Positions 1-6,632 of a stretch of DNA of 9,381 nt are shown piece by piece (the stretch's first letter is position 1; each line of letters opens with the position of its first letter). The position numbers and the translations under genes were made by a program. The DNA is from an uncultured Thermoanaerobacterales bacterium (lineage in GTDB: Bacteria > Bacillota > Clostridia > Christensenellales > UBA1242): assembly GCA_900557695.1 (NCBI GenBank), contig USTP01000035.1:1-9381 (forward strand). Reading direction: 5' to 3'. Under the pieces are notes generated by a model, which saw only the letters and a program-made list of their open reading frames with translations, made no database searches and was not told the DNA's origin.

Positions 1-48
1 CGAGATGACGTCGAGTCTCGTGGGCTCGGAGATGTGTATAAGAGACAG
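1..48. other. Illumina Nextera P7/i7 adapter contamination (not genomic)
   Basis: Bases 1-6 (CGAGAT) match the 3' end of the Illumina P7 oligo. Bases 7-14 (GACGTCGA) sit exactly where the 8-nt i7 index belongs; its reverse complement, TCGACGTC, is from memory a Nextera XT v2 index (N729). Bases 15-29 (GTCTCGTGGGCTCGG) are the Nextera read-2 overhang and bases 30-48 (AGATGTGTATAAGAGACAG) are the Tn5 mosaic end. The order and spacing are those of a library molecule, so this is untrimmed adapter rather than a natural transposon end. An apparent start codon at 34 lies inside it and must not be used for the first gene. Confidence 0.98.
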
Positions 49-81
49 AAAATACACATTTTAAAAAATAGGAGAAATAAC

Positions 82-957
82 ATGGTTGATTTTAAATTAC
101 ACAGTTTAAAAAATTTTGAGAATGCAGAAACAGAAGAATGGATAGAGGAGGGGATGAGAGATGTTGCAAGCAAGTTAGAACTAGACCTAGATGCCTTAAC
201 AGATTTTATAAATGATACTGAAAGGGAAATTGCAAGGCGTGCGAAATTTCCAACAATTGACGACAATTCTTTAGAAAGAAATGCTTTGCGAGATGATATA
301 CTTTTAGATTACGAAAATTTATTCAAAAGTGCATCTAAGGGCAGAACAGCAACGATAGTGTTAGGGCAAATTGCTGCGGGGAAATCATCCTTTTGTAGAA
401 ACTTAAGGGCAAAAACAAATGCCATGATTATAGATGTAGACTACATAAAGCAAGGGCATGGAAGCATGGATGCTTTAAGAAAAGACTTTGATTACGGCAG
501 GGGAACAGATATGATTCATGAAGAAGCAAGTATGTTATCTAAAAAGTTACTTTCAAGAGTTAGTAAAAGCGGTTATGATCTTATTATCCCTAAAACGGGA
601 ATTGCGTATGATAGCATTTATAATATGGCTAGTCTGCTTAAAGAAAGGGGTTATAAAATAACTCTGTGTTATATAGATTTACCTATAAAAGCATGTATTG
701 AAAGAAATTTCTATAGGTTTATAGATGAGTTTATGCAAGGAATACCATGTAGGTTGGTGCCTTTTTCAACAATAAGAAGTATTGACGACAAACCATTTAA
801 AACTTTTCAAAAATTTTTAATAAACAAAAATAATGGACTTATAGATGAATTTAATGCTTATTCAAACGATGTTCCTAGCCACCAGCAAATGCAAAAAATT
901 GACATTGCTGATATTTTGCAATATACTGAGGCTGAGGAGAGTAAAGAAGATGAGTAA
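82..957 (+). CDS. Zeta-toxin-like P-loop kinase
   Basis: This 291-residue protein has an N-terminal helical region (about 1-88) of unknown role and a zeta-toxin/PezT-type P-loop kinase fold (about 89-225). Visible motifs are a Walker A, G95-Q-I-A-A-G-K101-S102, and the segment I117-D118-V-D120-Y-I-K-Q. This segment aligns with the zeta region carrying the catalytic aspartate. Also present are H146-E147-E148, the block G164-Y-D-L-I-I-P-K-T-G173, and R208 and R224, which fall where zeta toxins place nucleotide-binding arginines. Family members phosphorylate UDP-N-acetylglucosamine or other small substrates in the cytoplasm; the substrate here is not determinable. The ATG at 82 is chosen because AGGAG lies at about 70-74, whereas an earlier ATG at 34 is in adapter sequence. 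The glutamate of the usual zeta 'EGTG' block is replaced by proline-lysine (P170-K171), so it may be a house-keeping or divergent kinase rather than a toxin. No antitoxin is visible. Its end overlaps the next gene, suggesting co-translation. Confidence 0.78.
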   Translation: MVDFKLHSLKNFENAETEEWIEEGMRDVASKLELDLDALTDFINDTEREIARRAKFPTIDDNSLERNALRDDILLDYENLFKSASKGRTATIVLGQIAAGKSSFCRNLRAKTNAMIIDVDYIKQGHGSMDALRKDFDYGRGTDMIHEEASMLSKKLLSRVSKSGYDLIIPKTGIAYDSIYNMASLLKERGYKITLCYIDLPIKACIERNFYRFIDEFMQGIPCRLVPFSTIRSIDDKPFKTFQKFLINKNNGLIDEFNAYSNDVPSHQQMQKIDIADILQYTEAEESKEDE

Positions 958-1774
958 AGCAAATCTAAATCAGATTGATTTACATATTCATAGTACATGT
1001 TCAGATGGGCAGTATGGTATAACCGAACTTCTAAATAAGGCTAATGAAATTGGGCTTAAGTATATAGGAATTGTAGATCACGACACTGTTAAAAATTTTA
1101 GCGAGCTTCAAAGAAACTCTTTAGCAGCGCAAATGAGGAAAGAGGGGGCTAAAATATATGCAGGAACTGAGTTTTCATGTATAATTGATAAATACAAACT
1201 TCACTTAATTGGTTATAATTTTAACTATACAAGTGATGTTATAAGCAACCTCATTGAGCACATTCAAGAACTTAGAAAAAGGAAACTAATAGACAAATTA
1301 GAATATTTACAAAAGCAAGGAATCTATTTTAAAGAAGAACAGATTAACTATCTTAAAGCTATTAAAAATGTTGGTAAACCCCACATAGCAAAGTGTATGA
1401 TAGAAAACGGGGTTGGGGGCGATATAGACACAATTATTAAAAAATATTTAAATAATGCGGGTGTTTATAGAGTTCAAGCAAGCAGTGTTATAGAAGCTGT
1501 GCATAAAGCGAAAGGATTTGTTGTAATAGCACATCCATATCAAATTGCTGAGGAAAATCATGTGTCAATTAGCGAGGCAGAAAAAGTTTGGGAAAAACTT
1601 ACTTTGATGGGGGTTGATGGGATGGAGTGCTTTTACTCAAAGTATGATGCAAGCCAAATCAATTATTTGGTAAATTTTGCCAATGCCCATAATCTGTTAA
1701 TAACTTTTGGAAGTGATTTCCACGGCGAAAAGGTTAAGCCCGATGTGAAACTGGGTTGTGTGAAAAAGAATTAG
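950..1774 (+). CDS. PHP-domain phosphoesterase (TrpH/RNase AM-like)
   Basis: This is a 274-residue PHP-family metal-dependent phosphoesterase, close to the usual 280 or so residues for the TrpH/YciV type. Metal-ligand motifs appear in the expected order: D10-L-H12-I-H14-S-T-C-S-D19-G, V42-D43-H44-D45-T, G72-T73-E74, H85 in HLIGY, G142-K-P-H145-I-A, I193-A-H195-P and G254-S-D256-F-H258-G. Characterised relatives hydrolyse 3',5'-nucleoside bisphosphates (pAp) or trim 5' ends of RNA; I infer a similar cytoplasmic reaction but cannot fix the substrate. The ATG at 950 is preferred over one at 845: it has GAGGAG at 934-939, and the PHP domain begins 10 residues later. The gene overlaps the stop of the upstream kinase gene by 8 nt, which is typical of translational coupling. 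A 52-nt gap without a terminator leads to the next gene. Confidence 0.88.
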   Translation: MSKANLNQIDLHIHSTCSDGQYGITELLNKANEIGLKYIGIVDHDTVKNFSELQRNSLAAQMRKEGAKIYAGTEFSCIIDKYKLHLIGYNFNYTSDVISNLIEHIQELRKRKLIDKLEYLQKQGIYFKEEQINYLKAIKNVGKPHIAKCMIENGVGGDIDTIIKKYLNNAGVYRVQASSVIEAVHKAKGFVVIAHPYQIAEENHVSISEAEKVWEKLTLMGVDGMECFYSKYDASQINYLVNFANAHNLLITFGSDFHGEKVKPDVKLGCVKKN

Positions 1775-1826
1775 TTTTTAATAGAAAAAGTTGTTTTTAA
1801 TAAAAAATACGAAAGGAGCAATAAAC

Positions 1827-2450
1827 ATGAAAGATAAGTTAAACATAAAAATCAATTGTCATAGTTCTATTTGTATAAACGATAATATTTACATAGACCC
1901 ATACAAAATTGAGGACGAGCCTCACAATGCCAGTGTGATTTTTATAACTCATCCGCATTACGACCATTTAGATCTAGAGTCTATCAAAAAAGTACTAGGT
2001 AAAGATAGCGTGATTGTTTGCACGGCATCGTCTGCTGAAGTTTTAGATGGTAAAGTTACCTGTCCGCTTTATATAGTTTGGCCAAATAAAAAGGGCGAGG
2101 TTAAGGGAATAAAATATTCCACTTTTCCTGCCTACAACGTTGGGCACCACCATTTTAAAGAGCTGGGCTTTGTTGGCTTTGTGTTGGAGATAGATGGCAA
2201 AAAATACACTATTTGTGGCGACACTGATGCAACGAAAGAACTAGAGCAAATTAAAACAGAAATTTTGCTTATCCCAATTGGTGGAACTTACACTATGAAT
2301 GCCAAAGAGGCTGCTAATTTAACTAATATTATAAAGCCAAAAGTTGTTGTCCCAACCCACTACAACACAATTGTTGGTTCAAAAAAGGATGAGCAGGAAT
2401 TTATAAGAAATCTTTCTAAAGATATAGAGGTGCTTATTTTAGTTAAATAA
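1827..2450 (+). CDS. MBL-fold metal-dependent hydrolase (UlaG/UPF0173-like)
   Basis: This 207-residue protein has the metallo-beta-lactamase fold of the Lactamase_B_3 / COG2220 group. The N-terminal H12-S-S..I-D24-P25 pattern is typical of that group. The metal-binding motif is T41-H42-P-H44-Y-D46-H47-L-D49; further ligands are H107-H108-H109, G131-D132-T-D134 and P176-T-H178-Y. Members include UlaG (ascorbate-6-phosphate lactonase) and many uncharacterised cytoplasmic hydrolases, so the substrate cannot be assigned. The ATG at 1827 is supported by AAAGGAG at 1812-1818, 8 nt upstream; an in-frame alternative start at 1791 lacks one. The gene follows the PHP gene by 52 nt on the same strand and may share its transcript. 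The next stretch is a degenerate-looking ORF and then a terminator. Confidence 0.85.
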   Translation: MKDKLNIKINCHSSICINDNIYIDPYKIEDEPHNASVIFITHPHYDHLDLESIKKVLGKDSVIVCTASSAEVLDGKVTCPLYIVWPNKKGEVKGIKYSTFPAYNVGHHHFKELGFVGFVLEIDGKKYTICGDTDATKELEQIKTEILLIPIGGTYTMNAKEAANLTNIIKPKVVVPTHYNTIVGSKKDEQEFIRNLSKDIEVLILVK

Positions 2451-2750
2451 ACCCTATTTTTATCCCTAAAACAAAATTTATAGGCAAACATGCCTTTTGG
2501 CAAACAGGATTTAGAATTATTGATTGCCCAAAATGTGAGAATGTTATGCTTTCTGCATTTGAAGAAAATGATTTGCTTCAAGTTATAAGGCTAAAAGCAC
2601 TCAATGGTAAAGCCAAGATTCTTCAAAATCCGCAACTTAGGAACATCAAAACTAAAAAGTGAAGAAGAGCTAGAGGATGCTGTTTGTGGAAGCAGTTTAA
2701 TAGAAAAAACTTCTTTAGATAATGAGAGTGGAGAGCCTGGCGATGAATAA
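2447..2750 (+). pseudogene. Possible frameshifted small gene with CPKC motif
   Basis: Two overlapping open frames read like one protein broken by a frameshift. The first (2447-2662, no canonical start) contains a protein-like stretch with HAFWQTGF, then D-C-P-K-C (CPKC at 2525-2536), and ends in a stop at 2660. The second, shifted by +1 (open 2595-2750), continues with FFKIRNLGTSKLKSEEELED and an acidic end (DNESGEPGDE). It has an in-frame ATG at 2604 that would give a 48-residue protein, but that ATG has only a weak ribosome site. A single indel between about 2595 and 2659 would join them into about 97 residues. Alternatives are an assembly or sequencing indel, a short real gene starting at 2604, or non-coding sequence. 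The CxxC pair may be half a zinc ribbon. I recognise no family. Confidence 0.35.
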
Positions 2751-2773
2751 GTTTTAATTATTTATTTTAATTT

Positions 2774-2803
2774 GGTCATATACGGTTTGTATATGGCTTT
2801 TTT
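2774..2803 (+). terminator. Intrinsic terminator upstream of spoIIA
   Basis: CATATAC (2777-2783) pairs with GTATATG (2789-2795) around a 5-nt loop. The stem is lengthened by a T-G wobble and a G-C pair, and is followed directly by six T residues (2798-2803). It closes the upstream genes and separates them from the spoIIA operon. Confidence 0.75.
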
Positions 2804-2822
2804 ATTATTCACTATATTTCGA

Positions 2823-2859
2823 CCAAACACGAGAATTTATGCCACTTAGCAGTGTTTGG
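2823..2859. repeat. Inverted repeat in the spoIIA leader
   Basis: CCAAACAC (2823-2830) and GTGTTTGG (2852-2859) are exact reverse complements separated by 21 nt. No T-run follows, so it is not an obvious terminator. It lies between the upstream terminator and the spoIIAA ribosome site and could be a regulator-binding dyad or an RNA hairpin; the function is inferred only from position. Confidence 0.5.
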
Positions 2860-2874
2860 CTGGTAAAGCTTTTG

Positions 2875-2890
2875 TGTTAAACTTTTAACA
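2875..2890. repeat. Short palindrome abutting the spoIIAA ribosome site
   Basis: TGTTAAA, CT, TTTAACA form a 7-bp dyad ending exactly where the AAGGAGGG Shine-Dalgarno (2890-2897) begins. Such a position fits an operator or a structure affecting ribosome access, but a 16-nt AT-rich palindrome may also arise by chance. Confidence 0.35.
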
Positions 2891-2904
2891 AGGAGGGCAA
2901 AGTT

Positions 2905-3222
2905 ATGGAAATAAAATATTCCTTAAGCGATAATGTTCTACAAGCCAACCTTAAGGGAGAGTTAGATGAATATACGGCAGAGTATGTTAGAATATCGCTT
3001 GATACGTTACTTAAAGATATGTCGTGCGTTAAGTCAGCAAAGCTTGTGCTTGATTTTTCGGGCGTAACATTTATGGACTCAACAGGTATTGGTGTGTTGC
3101 TTGGAAGATATAATAAATTTAGCAAAAACGACATATCTATGTTTATTAAAAACCCTCAAAACCATGTTGATAGAATTTTAAAAATGACGGGCATTTATAA
3201 TATTATGCCTAAAATTTCGTAA
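2905..3222 (+). CDS. spoIIAA: Anti-sigma F factor antagonist SpoIIAA
   Basis: This 105-residue single STAS-domain protein is the anti-anti-sigma factor of the sigma-F switch. The phosphorylation motif M57-D58-S59-T60-G-I-G-V-L-L-G-R matches the family, with Ser59 as the predicted site phosphorylated by SpoIIAB and dephosphorylated by SpoIIE (not in this window). In its unphosphorylated form it binds SpoIIAB and frees sigma-F in the forespore. The ATG at 2905 has a very strong AAGGAGGG 7 nt upstream. Gene order SpoIIAA-SpoIIAB-SigF with tight spacing is the canonical spoIIA operon. Expression is sigma-H dependent in Bacillus, but I do not find a convincing sigma-H promoter in the 100 nt upstream. 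A reverse-strand frame across it is only a shadow. Confidence 0.95.
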   Translation: MEIKYSLSDNVLQANLKGELDEYTAEYVRISLDTLLKDMSCVKSAKLVLDFSGVTFMDSTGIGVLLGRYNKFSKNDISMFIKNPQNHVDRILKMTGIYNIMPKIS

Positions 3223-3233
3223 GGAGATATTTT

Positions 3234-3665
3234 ATGGAAGAATTTGAAAACAAGTTTAGCATGATTTTTGATGCGAAACTTATAAACGAAGGATTTGCAA
3301 GAAGTATGGTTGCAACATTTTGCGTGCAATTAAATCCGTCTGTATCTGAGATAAACGACATAAAAACCGCAGTGAGTGAAGCTGTAACAAATTCTATTGT
3401 GCATGGCTACGCGGGTGTAGATAAGGGAGATATATCGCTTTTTGTTGGGATAAAAAAGAATGTTGTGTATATAAAAATCACTGACTATGGCGTTGGTATA
3501 GAAAATATCGAAAAAGCTCGCCAACCATTTTTCACAACTAAAGCAAGCCAGGAGAGGTCGGGGATGGGCTTTACCCTTATGGAGTCGTTCATGGATAGCC
3601 TAAATGTTTATAACAACATAGAGGGCGGAGTAACAGTAGAGATGAGCAAAGAAATAAAGGCGTAG
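3234..3665 (+). CDS. spoIIAB: Anti-sigma F factor / serine kinase SpoIIAB
   Basis: This 143-residue GHKL (HATPase_c) protein both holds sigma-F inactive and phosphorylates SpoIIAA. The ATP-binding boxes are intact: N-box S48-E49-A-V-T-N53, G1 box D84-Y-G86-V-G88-I, the segment ARQPFFTTK (about 95-103) forming the ATP lid, and the G2 box E107-R-S-G110-M-G112-F. R23 in F-A-R corresponds by position to the arginine that contacts SpoIIAA and sigma-F in Bacillus SpoIIAB. The ribosome site AAGGAG (3221-3226) starts inside the spoIIAA stop codon, and only 11 nt separate the two genes, so translation is probably coupled. Length matches the family (about 140-146). Cytoplasmic; acts before and just after asymmetric division. 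Confidence 0.96.
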   Translation: MEEFENKFSMIFDAKLINEGFARSMVATFCVQLNPSVSEINDIKTAVSEAVTNSIVHGYAGVDKGDISLFVGIKKNVVYIKITDYGVGIENIEKARQPFFTTKASQERSGMGFTLMESFMDSLNVYNNIEGGVTVEMSKEIKA

Positions 3666-3675
3666 GGCAAAATAT

Positions 3676-4413
3676 ATGGATGAGTATAAACCACTCACTA
3701 TAGATGAAACCAATGAGCTTTTAAGACAAGCAAAGAATGGCGAAAAACAAGCGAAGGAAAGGCTCATTCAGGGGAATTTTCCTTTAATAAAGTCAATTAT
3801 TAAAAATTATCAAAACAAAGGTGTAGATTACGAAGATTTGTATCAAATTGGTTGCGTTGGCTTTTTAAAGGCAATAAATAACTTTAACGAGAGCTTTGAT
3901 GTAAAGTTTTCTACCTATGCCGTTCCAATGATTGCTGGAGAAATAAAAAGATTTTTGCGTGATGATGGAAGCATTAAAGTTAGTAGAGCTATAAAAGCCT
4001 TATGGCTTAAAATTAGAGCCTATTTAGATGAACTTAGGAAAACTTCAAATAGCATACCAACTATTGAAGACCTTGCTAAAAAGTTTGAGGTAGACCCTGC
4101 TGATGTGATTGTTGCAATGGATGCCTCTCAGTCGCTTGTTAGTTTGAATGCGCAAATTGATGAGAATTCAAACAACTCACAAATAGTTCTTGATAAAATA
4201 GTGGCTGAAGAAAAAACAGAACAAATAATAGATAAAATATTATTGAAAGATGCCATAGTGAAACTACCAGAACGGGAAAGGAAAATTTTGCTTTTAAGAT
4301 ACTTTAGAGGTAAAACTCAAAGCGAGGTGGCTTCTTTACTGGGAGTGTCACAAGTTCAAATATCAAGGCTTGAGTCTAAAATTATTGAAAAATTGAAAAA
4401 TAAGCTAAAATAA
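3676..4413 (+). CDS. sigF: Forespore sigma factor sigma-F
   Basis: This 245-residue sigma-70 family protein has region 2 (about 30-100, including D51-Y-E-D-L-Y-Q-I-G and F78-S-T-Y-A-V-P-M-I-A-G-E-I-K-R-F). Region 3 spans about 103-180 and region 4 about 187-243. The helix-turn-helix is G212-K-T-Q-S-E-V-A-S-L-L-G-V-S-Q-V-Q-I-S-R. Position after spoIIAB and the GEIKRFLRDDG block identify the forespore sigma factor rather than sigma-G. It directs early forespore transcription once released from SpoIIAB. The start at 3676 lies 10 nt after the spoIIAB stop with only a weak AGGG (3664-3667), so translation may depend on coupling with spoIIAB, which would keep sigma-F at or below its inhibitor. A strong terminator follows. 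Confidence 0.95.
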   Translation: MDEYKPLTIDETNELLRQAKNGEKQAKERLIQGNFPLIKSIIKNYQNKGVDYEDLYQIGCVGFLKAINNFNESFDVKFSTYAVPMIAGEIKRFLRDDGSIKVSRAIKALWLKIRAYLDELRKTSNSIPTIEDLAKKFEVDPADVIVAMDASQSLVSLNAQIDENSNNSQIVLDKIVAEEKTEQIIDKILLKDAIVKLPERERKILLLRYFRGKTQSEVASLLGVSQVQISRLESKIIEKLKNKLK

Positions 4414-4420
4414 AAAAATT

Positions 4421-4485
4421 GCAAATTCATTTGTGTTTATTGCTAATTTAACGATTAAATTGGCAATAAACACATTTTTATTTGC
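4421..4485. terminator. Strong bidirectional terminator between sigF and the lipoprotein gene
   Basis: Arms 4432-4451 and 4455-4474 are reverse complements over 20 bp with a single T-G wobble and a 3-nt CGA loop. TTTTT (4475-4479) follows on the plus strand, and an A-run (4412-4418) gives T residues on the minus strand. Flanking GCAAAT (4421-4426) and ATTTGC (4480-4485) extend the symmetry. It sits between convergent genes and can stop transcription from both sides. Confidence 0.92.
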
Positions 4486-4493
4486 AAAGAGCT

Positions 4494-6611
4494 TTAATGT
4501 TTATCTAATTGATTGTTTTCAAGTGTCGATATTCTAGGTTCTATATCTGTTTTGTATGGAACATGTTTAGCATTTTCATTATGGTTAATAATTAAACCAG
4601 AGTCTGCTTCACTATTTTGAGTTCTTAGTTTCTCTCTATTTTTATTATAATTTTTATCAATAAAAGTTTTATTAACTTGACTAGTTGGTGTTGTATTGTT
4701 GGTATTATTTTCGTTTAAATTGTCGGAATTGGTTAAATTTGGAGCAATATTTTCATTATTATTTGCATTATTTGCGTTTTTTGTTTTTGAAGTTAAGTTG
4801 TTTTCTTTAATCTCTGTGTTGTTTCTTTTGAGCTTTATTTCACTATTATTAACAACATTAAATTTTGTTTTTGTTGGCTCTTCTTTTTCACTGGTTGTTG
4901 TATCGCTTGTAATGTTTGTGGCTTGAGGGTTATTGCTTATTTTGTTTAAGTTAGTTATAGTTTTTTCTTCGGCTTCTAAGTTACTGGCATTCGATATATC
5001 TTTTGAATATGTTTGACCCTCATTGTTGCTGTTACACTCAGGGCAGGTGATATTTGCGTCATTATTTTCCAATGGTGTGTTGTTTGCTATTAAATTGTTA
5101 TTTGTTTTATTTATTAAACTATCATTATAAATGCCATTGTTAATATTTGATAAATCTAACGAATTATCATTTTTTGCAATTAAAGCATTCTCTTGCTGTG
5201 AGATAATATTGTTTGGTTGATTATTATTATTTGGTATGTTATTTTCATCTGAAATTGCATTATTTGCATTATTTTTATTTGTGGTTATTTTATTTTTTGT
5301 TGCGTTGTTTGGGTTTATAATTTGATTGTCTTCTTGAATTGGTTCTATTTTTCTATTGATAGAATTGCGATTATTTGGATTATTTTTTATGTTTTCATTT
5401 AATGAAGATAAATTATCAAGATCGTTTATTTGGTTGTTGTTTGTATTGTCTAGTTTGTTTCTTCTATGCATTCGATTTATTTTTCTTTCACTATTTGTAC
5501 TATCTATAATGCCTAAAATATTTTGATTATAATATGGGGAAGATGATGTTAAGTTTGAGTTTAAAATATTGCATATAGAATCAATTGCTAATAGTGATGA
5601 GTCGAGCTTGGCAAGTCTTGTGTCTATTGCTTCATTAGTTCTTATAATGTATGCGTTGATTAGTGGGGATGCAGAATTTGAATTGTATAAATTATTTGCT
5701 CTGTTTAGCTGATTTGAAATTATTCCGCGATTTGAATTTAGATAAGATGTGTTATCCTTTATTATGTTTATATAGGCATTTATTGCCGTTAAGCTTTCTT
5801 CACTTAACTTTATATTACCCTTGTATAAGTCGTTTATAAAAAGTAGCAGTTTTGCTCTTTTATCTATTAAACTAGATATTCTTTGCTGAATTTCCTCTTT
5901 GCTTTCTTCTATTGTGTTGGTTGAATAATTAACAACCATAGATGAGGAAGAAGTGGCTATATTATTATTTTCATTTAGATTGTTTGCTCTGTCAGTTATT
6001 TTGCTAACTGTGTTGTTACTAAATCTTATCCTTGCTGTATCTGTGCCACTCATACCTGGCTTTAACTCATAATTGTTTATATTTTCTTGGTTGTTATGAT
6101 ATTGCAAATGGTTTTCCTTGTTTGCAAATCTTGCTACGTTTTCATTTGCAAGGTCTGGCATTGGTCGCATATTTAAATTGTTGTTTCTTGCTATATTGTC
6201 TGTAGGGTATTGATTACATCTATTGTTGATTTCATGATGAGTTGATAAGCAATTGTTTTCTTTTGCGGAGTATGGTTCAACTTGTGGGAAGTGGCTTTGA
6301 GTTTGATTATTGTGGTTGTTTTGATAAGTTGTGTTATTTAAGTTAGCATTTATTTTACAGTTGTTATCTTGACTTAAGTTGTTTGTGTCGACAAGATTAT
6401 TATCATCTAGAGTTGAATCTAAGTTTGAACCTGATATATTTGATATAATAGAAGAATCTGCCCAGTCTAAACTGCTTACAGAATAAACCAAACTGGCAAT
6501 TGTGTCGTCTAATTTTTTTGCTAAGGTTTTTGATGAATTTCCACATCCTGTAAAAACCAACGAAAAACAAAGCAGTAGGCTTAAAGTAAAGCATGATATA
6601 ATTTTTTTCAT
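4494..6611 (-). CDS. Asparagine-rich predicted forespore lipoprotein (unknown family)
   Basis: This is a 705-residue predicted lipoprotein that I do not recognise. It opens with a signal peptide (M1-K-K, hydrophobic to F20) and a lipobox-like F20-T21-G22-C23, so the mature chain would be lipid-anchored outside the membrane. A short helical segment (about 28-60) follows. A helix-rich, better-mixed core (about 236-352, starting S-K-E-E-I-Q-Q-R) lies between long low-complexity arms (about 62-230 and 385-695). By hand count about 160 of 705 residues are Asn. A C523-P-E-C526 pair sits in the distal arm. The ATG at 6611 is chosen because GGAGGA lies 6 nt upstream and the signal peptide starts there; an in-frame extension to 6668 lacks a ribosome site. 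A sigma-G-like promoter precedes it, and the gene interrupts spoIIA-spoVA synteny. Despite the skew it has no internal stop over 2.1 kb, so it is a real gene. Role unknown; spore envelope or forespore membrane function is inference. Confidence 0.82.
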   Translation of the reverse strand: MKKIISCFTLSLLLCFSLVFTGCGNSSKTLAKKLDDTIASLVYSVSSLDWADSSIISNISGSNLDSTLDDNNLVDTNNLSQDNNCKINANLNNTTYQNNHNNQTQSHFPQVEPYSAKENNCLSTHHEINNRCNQYPTDNIARNNNLNMRPMPDLANENVARFANKENHLQYHNNQENINNYELKPGMSGTDTARIRFSNNTVSKITDRANNLNENNNIATSSSSMVVNYSTNTIEESKEEIQQRISSLIDKRAKLLLFINDLYKGNIKLSEESLTAINAYINIIKDNTSYLNSNRGIISNQLNRANNLYNSNSASPLINAYIIRTNEAIDTRLAKLDSSLLAIDSICNILNSNLTSSSPYYNQNILGIIDSTNSERKINRMHRRNKLDNTNNNQINDLDNLSSLNENIKNNPNNRNSINRKIEPIQEDNQIINPNNATKNKITTNKNNANNAISDENNIPNNNNQPNNIISQQENALIAKNDNSLDLSNINNGIYNDSLINKTNNNLIANNTPLENNDANITCPECNSNNEGQTYSKDISNASNLEAEEKTITNLNKISNNPQATNITSDTTTSEKEEPTKTKFNVVNNSEIKLKRNNTEIKENNLTSKTKNANNANNNENIAPNLTNSDNLNENNTNNTTPTSQVNKTFIDKNYNKNREKLRTQNSEADSGLIINHNENAKHVPYKTDIEPRISTLENNQLDKH

Positions 6612-6632
6612 ATTGTGTCCTCCGTTTTTTGT

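Noticed and set aside
30..48. A Tn5 transposon mosaic end as a natural mobile element
   Set aside because: It is preceded by the P7 tail, index and read-2 overhang in exact library order, so it is adapter, not an insertion.
1774..1805. Repeated GTTTTTAATA motif between the PHP and MBL genes
   Set aside because: Two short AT-rich copies 19 nt apart are expected by chance in this composition, and no function is suggested.
2360..2581. Minus-strand open frame near the end of the MBL gene
   Set aside because: It overlaps the coding sequence of the MBL gene and the CPKC frame, lacks a ribosome site and is of unlikely composition.
2730..2748. Sigma-H-like GGA...GAAT for spoIIA
   Set aside because: Spacing is too short for the sigma-H consensus, and a terminator at 2774-2803 lies between it and spoIIAA.
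2451..2904. tRNA, riboswitch or CRISPR in the gene-poor stretch
   Set aside because: No cloverleaf, aptamer-like conserved block or spaced repeats were found; only the degenerate frame, one terminator and two dyads are supported.
4696..4926. Plus-strand hydrophobic open frame opposite the lipoprotein gene
   Set aside because: It is the antisense of Asn- and Lys-rich codons, which read as Leu, Val and Phe; no ribosome site or context supports it.
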